This document shows, piece after piece, positions 45,401 through 48,890 of a DNA stretch of 48,890 nucleotides (position 1 is the first letter of the stretch; the number at the start of each line of letters is the position of its first letter). This DNA is from an uncultured Methylobacillus sp. (lineage in GTDB: Bacteria; Pseudomonadota; Gammaproteobacteria; Burkholderiales; Methylophilaceae), in assembly GCA_946478965.1 (NCBI GenBank), contig CAMLDQ010000005.1, forward strand, positions 1-48,890, written 5' to 3'. A program made the position numbers and the translations under genes. The notes below the pieces were generated by a model that worked only from the letters and a program-made list of their open reading frames with translations, ran no database searches and was not told the origin of the DNA.

Positions 45401-46543
45401 ATGGCTGAAGATAGCGAACTTGAACGCACTGAACCTGCGTCGCCCAGGCGCCTGCAAGAGGCGCGCAACAAGGGCAATATCCCGCGCTCGCGGGAACTCA
45501 ACACGTTTGCCGTCCTGATCGTCGCAAGCGCCACCCTGTTGATGATGGGGCCGCATCTTGCCAACGGCATCGAATCACTCATGCAACGCGGCCTGACGTT
45601 CAATCGTGCCGCGCTCAATGCCCCCGACTATCTCTGGAACAGCCTGATCCATGCCGCTCTGGACATGGTGCAATTATTCCTCCCATTTTTACTGGTACTG
45701 CTGATCGCCGTGCTGGCCGCCCCCATGCTGATTGGGGGGTGGTTGTTTACCTTCGAATCCCTGCAGCCCGACTTTGGGCGACTGAACCCGCTCAAAGGCC
45801 TCAGCCGCATGTTTTCGGCAACCAGCCTGGCAGAGCTGGGTAAAGCCATCGCCAAATCCCTGGTGGTGGGTGGCGTTGGCTTCGGCATCATCTGGCACTA
45901 CCGGGCGGAGGCTTTCGGACTCGCCGCCGAGTCGCTCGAAAGCGCCATCGTGCATTTGGGCTCTTTGCTCGGTTGGTGCTTTATCCTGATCACCTCGGCG
46001 ATGATCCTGATCGTCGCCATCGACGTGCCCTTCCAGCTCTGGGAATACTACCGCAAGCTGCGCATGACCAAGGAAGAGGTGCGGCAGGAAATGAAGGAGA
46101 GCGAGGGCGACCCGCAGCTCAAGGGGCGTATCCGTGCGATGCAGCGCGAAATGGCGCGCAGGCGCATGATGGCGGAAATCCCCAAGGCGGACGTCATTGT
46201 CACCAACCCGACCCATTACGCGGTCGCCCTGCGCTACAACGAAAAAGAAATGCGCGCCCCGCGCGTCATTGCCAAGGGCTCCTACCTGCTGGCTGCACGT
46301 ATAAGGGAAATAGGCGAGGAGCACCACGTTCCCATCCTGAATGCGCCACCGCTGGCACGTGCGCTCTACAAGCATACCGACCTCGACCAGGAAATTCCGT
46401 CCGCACTGTTCGGGGTCGTGGCCGAAGTCCTCGCGTATGTTTACCAGCTTCGCAGTTATAATAAGCAGGGTGGCGTTATGCCGCACAAACCGGAAAACCT
46501 CCCGGTCCCGGATGGCATGGATTTCTTGGAAGAGACTGAATAA
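45401..46543 (+). CDS. flhB: Flagellar export gate protein FlhB
   Basis: Inner-membrane component of the flagellar type III export apparatus that switches export from hook to filament proteins. The 380-residue product has four membrane helices (about 35-210) and a cytoplasmic domain with the self-cleaving N269-P-T-H272 in VIVTNPTHYAVALRY. The N-terminal TEPASPRRLQEARNKGNIPRSREL is the family signature. No ribosome site precedes the ATG, and a TAGAAT stands six bases upstream. Its TAA shares one base with the flhA ATG. Confidence 0.97.
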   Translation: MAEDSELERTEPASPRRLQEARNKGNIPRSRELNTFAVLIVASATLLMMGPHLANGIESLMQRGLTFNRAALNAPDYLWNSLIHAALDMVQLFLPFLLVLLIAVLAAPMLIGGWLFTFESLQPDFGRLNPLKGLSRMFSATSLAELGKAIAKSLVVGGVGFGIIWHYRAEAFGLAAESLESAIVHLGSLLGWCFILITSAMILIVAIDVPFQLWEYYRKLRMTKEEVRQEMKESEGDPQLKGRIRAMQREMARRRMMAEIPKADVIVTNPTHYAVALRYNEKEMRAPRVIAKGSYLLAARIREIGEEHHVPILNAPPLARALYKHTDLDQEIPSALFGVVAEVLAYVYQLRSYNKQGGVMPHKPENLPVPDGMDFLEETE

Positions 46544-48603
46544 TGGCTTTGTCGCCGCGGCTGGATTTGCGCACACTGGCTGCGCCGATACTCATCATCA
46601 TGATACTGGCGATGATGGTGCTGCCGCTCCCCACTTTCCTGCTCGACCTGCTGTTCACTTTCAATATCGCACTGTCCATGATCGTCATCATGGTCAGCAT
46701 GTACACGCTGAAGCCTCTTGATTTCGCCGCTTTCCCGACCGTGCTGCTGATGACGACGCTGCTGCGCCTATCGCTGAATGTGGCCTCTTCCCGGATCGTG
46801 TTGCTGGAGGGCCACACCGGCGCCGATGCGGCCGGCAAGGTCATCGAGGCATTCGGCCATTTCCTGGTGGGCGGCAATTATGCCGTCGGTATCGTGGTGT
46901 TCATCATCCTGGTCATCATCAACTTCGTCGTGATCACCAAGGGTGCGGGCCGGATCGCCGAGGTGAGTGCGCGCTTCACCCTGGATGCGATGCCTGGCAA
47001 GCAAATGGCTATCGATGCCGACCTCAATGCCGGCCTTATCGGCGAAGCGGATGCACGTAAGCGTCGTTCGGAAATCGCCCAGGAAGCCGAGTTCTACGGG
47101 TCCATGGACGGTGCCAGCAAATTCGTGCGCGGCGATGCCGTTGCCGGCATTCTGATCATGCTCATTAATATCATCGGCGGCCTCGCCGTGGGCATTTTCC
47201 AGCACAATCTGGATCTCGCCACCGCCGTCAACAACTACACCCTGCTGACCATTGGCGACGGCCTCGTCGCGCAGATTCCGGCACTGATTATCTCGACTGC
47301 GGCCGGTATCGTCGTCACCCGTGTCGGCAAGGACGAAGACATCGGCCAGCAAATGCTGGGACAACTGTTCAGCAATGCACGCGTGCTGTACCTCTCCGGT
47401 GCCGTATTGGGCTTCCTCGGCCTGATTCCCGGCATGCCGCATCTTTCTTTCCTGATCCTTGCGGCGACGCTGGTCGGGATTGCCTACACCATGGAGACTC
47501 GGGCTCGCGCGGCGGAAATCCAGGAGACCGAAACGGAAGCTGTTGCTCCTACAGCGGAAATGCCCGAGGTTGGCTGGGATGATGTCGCACCGGTCGATGT
47601 GCTGGGCTTGGAGGTCGGTTACCGCCTGATCCCCCTGGTCGATCGCAGCCAGGATGGGGAACTGCTGAGACGCATTCGCGGCATCCGCAAAAAATTTGCC
47701 CAGGACATGGGCTTTCTGGTTCCGGCGGTACACATCCGCGACAATCTGGAATTGCGTCCTAATGCTTATCGCATCGTCCTGAAAGGCGTGGAAGTGGGTC
47801 AGGGCGAGGCTCATGCGGGACAGTTCCTCGCTATCAATCCCGGCCGCGTTCTCGGTGAACTGAGCGGCACGAAAACCCAGGACCCGACTTTTGGCCTGCC
47901 TGCTGTTTGGGTGGGTGCAGAGATGCGAGAGCAGGCGCAAAGCCTGGGCTATACCGTAGTCGATGCCTCAACCGTCGTCGCTACGCACCTGTCCAACATC
48001 ATCCAGAGCCACGCCGCCGAGCTGTTGGGCCGCGAGGAAACGCAGCAGTTGCTGGATCGTGTCGGCAAGGAATCGCCCAAGCTGGTCGAAGACCTCATCC
48101 CCAAAACCATGGCGCTCGGTACGGTGCAGAAAGTCTTGCAGAACCTGCTGCAAGAAGGCGTTCACATCCGCGACATGCGTACCATTATCGAAGCCCTGAC
48201 CGATAACGCCATCCATACGCAGGACGCGGAGCAGCTCTCGGCGGCGGTACGTACCGCATTGGGCCGTGCGATTACGCAGTCGCTATTCCCCGGCAATAGC
48301 GAACTACAGGTGATTGCCCTTGCACCGCAATTGGAAAATATCCTGATGCAAGCCACACAAACGTCCGGTGCGGAAGGCCCGGGGCTGGAGCCCGGGCTGG
48401 CCGAACAGCTCCTGCGCGGCGTCAGCCATGCGGCCGAAAGCCAGGAACAACTTGGCATTCCGCCCGTACTGCTGGTTCCGGCACCCATGCGCGCACTGAT
48501 GGCACGCTTTCTGCGCCGCTCCATTTCCCAACTGCATGTGCTTTCGCATTCGGAAGTCCCCGACGGGCGCATGATACGCGTGATCGCCACTGTAGGCAGT
48601 TAG
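46543..48603 (+). CDS. flhA: Flagellar export gate protein FlhA
   Basis: Large membrane protein of the export gate, driving export with the proton motive force and docking chaperones through its cytoplasmic nonamer ring. The 686-residue product has eight membrane helices in the first half (LAAPILIIMILAMMVLPLPTFLLD onward). The FHIPEP-type loop region includes FVVITKGAGRIAEVSARFTLDAMPGKQMAIDADLNAGLI. The second half is the cytoplasmic domain ending in ISQLHVLSHSEVPDGRMIRVIATVGS. It overlaps flhB by one base. Confidence 0.98.
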   Translation: MALSPRLDLRTLAAPILIIMILAMMVLPLPTFLLDLLFTFNIALSMIVIMVSMYTLKPLDFAAFPTVLLMTTLLRLSLNVASSRIVLLEGHTGADAAGKVIEAFGHFLVGGNYAVGIVVFIILVIINFVVITKGAGRIAEVSARFTLDAMPGKQMAIDADLNAGLIGEADARKRRSEIAQEAEFYGSMDGASKFVRGDAVAGILIMLINIIGGLAVGIFQHNLDLATAVNNYTLLTIGDGLVAQIPALIISTAAGIVVTRVGKDEDIGQQMLGQLFSNARVLYLSGAVLGFLGLIPGMPHLSFLILAATLVGIAYTMETRARAAEIQETETEAVAPTAEMPEVGWDDVAPVDVLGLEVGYRLIPLVDRSQDGELLRRIRGIRKKFAQDMGFLVPAVHIRDNLELRPNAYRIVLKGVEVGQGEAHAGQFLAINPGRVLGELSGTKTQDPTFGLPAVWVGAEMREQAQSLGYTVVDASTVVATHLSNIIQSHAAELLGREETQQLLDRVGKESPKLVEDLIPKTMALGTVQKVLQNLLQEGVHIRDMRTIIEALTDNAIHTQDAEQLSAAVRTALGRAITQSLFPGNSELQVIALAPQLENILMQATQTSGAEGPGLEPGLAEQLLRGVSHAAESQEQLGIPPVLLVPAPMRALMARFLRRSISQLHVLSHSEVPDGRMIRVIATVGS

Positions 48604-48609
48604 TCCTAG

Positions 48610-48890
48610 ATGCAGGTACACACCTTCTTTGGTGCCAATACCCGTGAAGTACTGCGCCAAGTTCGTGATGCACTTGGCTCCAATGCTTTGATACTGTCCA
48701 ACCGCGCGGTAGGTGGCGGGATCGAGATCATGGCCGTGGCCGAAACGGAAATCCGCCATCCTGGCGCGCAAGAAAAGCAACGCCAGCCATCAAGCAAAGC
48801 GCCGTCGCCGGAACAACCATCCGCGCCGATCCGATCCACACTTCCACCGATGCAGGAAGCGCAAGTATCGGAGCCCTTGTTCAGCGAGAT
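48610..48890 (+). CDS. flhF: Flagellar placement GTPase FlhF, N-terminal part (cut by window edge)
   Basis: SRP-family GTPase that sets number and polar position of flagella. Only 93 codons are inside the window: MQVHTFFGANTREVLRQVRDALGSNALILSNRAVGGGIEIMAVAE, the conserved FlhF start, then a variable Pro/Ser/Gln-rich linker. The N and G domains lie beyond the edge. The ATG is six bases after the flhA stop with a poor ribosome site. The flhB-flhA-flhF order is usual in polarly flagellated bacteria. Confidence 0.93.
   Translation, partial: MQVHTFFGANTREVLRQVRDALGSNALILSNRAVGGGIEIMAVAETEIRHPGAQEKQRQPSSKAPSPEQPSAPIRSTLPPMQEAQVSEPLFSE

Noticed and set aside
46768..47940. 390-codon minus-strand open frame over flhA
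   Set aside because: Antisense shadow of a certain gene with no independent support.
1..48890. CRISPR arrays, insertion sequences, tRNA or rRNA genes
   Set aside because: No regular spaced repeats, transposase genes, inverted ends or tRNA/rRNA sequence patterns were seen on reading; a tRNA search program could not be run.

Overview
The window looks like a chromosomal segment of a Gram-negative betaproteobacterium, most likely of the Nitrosomonadales (Gallionellaceae/Sulfuricellaceae-like). This is inferred from the complete dcw order ending in ftsQ-ftsA-ftsZ, meso-diaminopimelate-type MurE, a type A RNase P RNA, a DUF3579 protein, the rsmI/lpoA/yraN/diaA/dolP block, TonB-dependent receptors and a flagellar flhB-flhA-flhF block. 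I saw no mobile element, tRNA, rRNA or CRISPR array. Nearly all genes are core and tightly packed, with many ATGA/GTGA stop-start overlaps.

Layout. (1) 1-16745, minus strand: the complete division and cell wall cluster, mraZ-rsmH-ftsL-ftsI-murE-murF-mraY-murD-ftsW-murG-murC-murB-ddlB-ftsQ-ftsA-ftsZ (ftsZ cut by the window edge). A clear mraZ promoter and four to five MraZ boxes with 10-base spacing lie at 16798-16869. A repeat-like hairpin element separates murB from ddlB. (2) 17112-21194, plus strand: a Gfo/Idh/MocA oxidoreductase and a 1011-residue protein joining a winged-helix-like N-terminus, a ~500-residue charged helix, one membrane helix and an AsmA-like periplasmic domain. (3) 21209-24699, minus strand: rnpB, an alanine/serine-glyoxylate aminotransferase, pyrC and rsmI. 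(4) 24691-28191, plus strand: lpoA-yraN-diaA-dolP (the same order as in E. coli) and a DUF3579 protein. (5) 28226-32682: a TlpA-like thioredoxin (minus), then trxA, rho, rpmE and a GT83/PMT-like membrane glycosyltransferase (plus).

(6) 32679-38790, minus strand: the most interesting part. In transcription order it holds a single-domain ModE-like regulator, a stand-alone bacterial homologue of the archaeal TiaS kinase domain, a small polytopic membrane protein with a PGHHG motif, a TonB-dependent receptor, and a TupABC-type tungstate/molybdate ABC transporter. Divergent to it is (7) 38929-43178, plus strand: a coupled molybdenum-cofactor operon moaA-fdhD-mobA-mobB-moeA, followed by a second TonB-dependent receptor (43263-45326). 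Together these look like one molybdenum/tungsten locus: outer-membrane entry, periplasmic capture, inner-membrane import, cofactor assembly, insertion as bis-MGD into an enzyme matured by FdhD, and a ModE-type sensor. TonB-dependent uptake of molybdate or tungstate, and the part played by the TiaS-like and PGHHG proteins, would be new. These links are inferred from gene position and are not proven.

(8) 45401-48890, plus strand: flhB-flhA-flhF (flhF cut by the window edge), the flagellar export gate and polar placement GTPase, insulated from the receptor by a strong intrinsic terminator.
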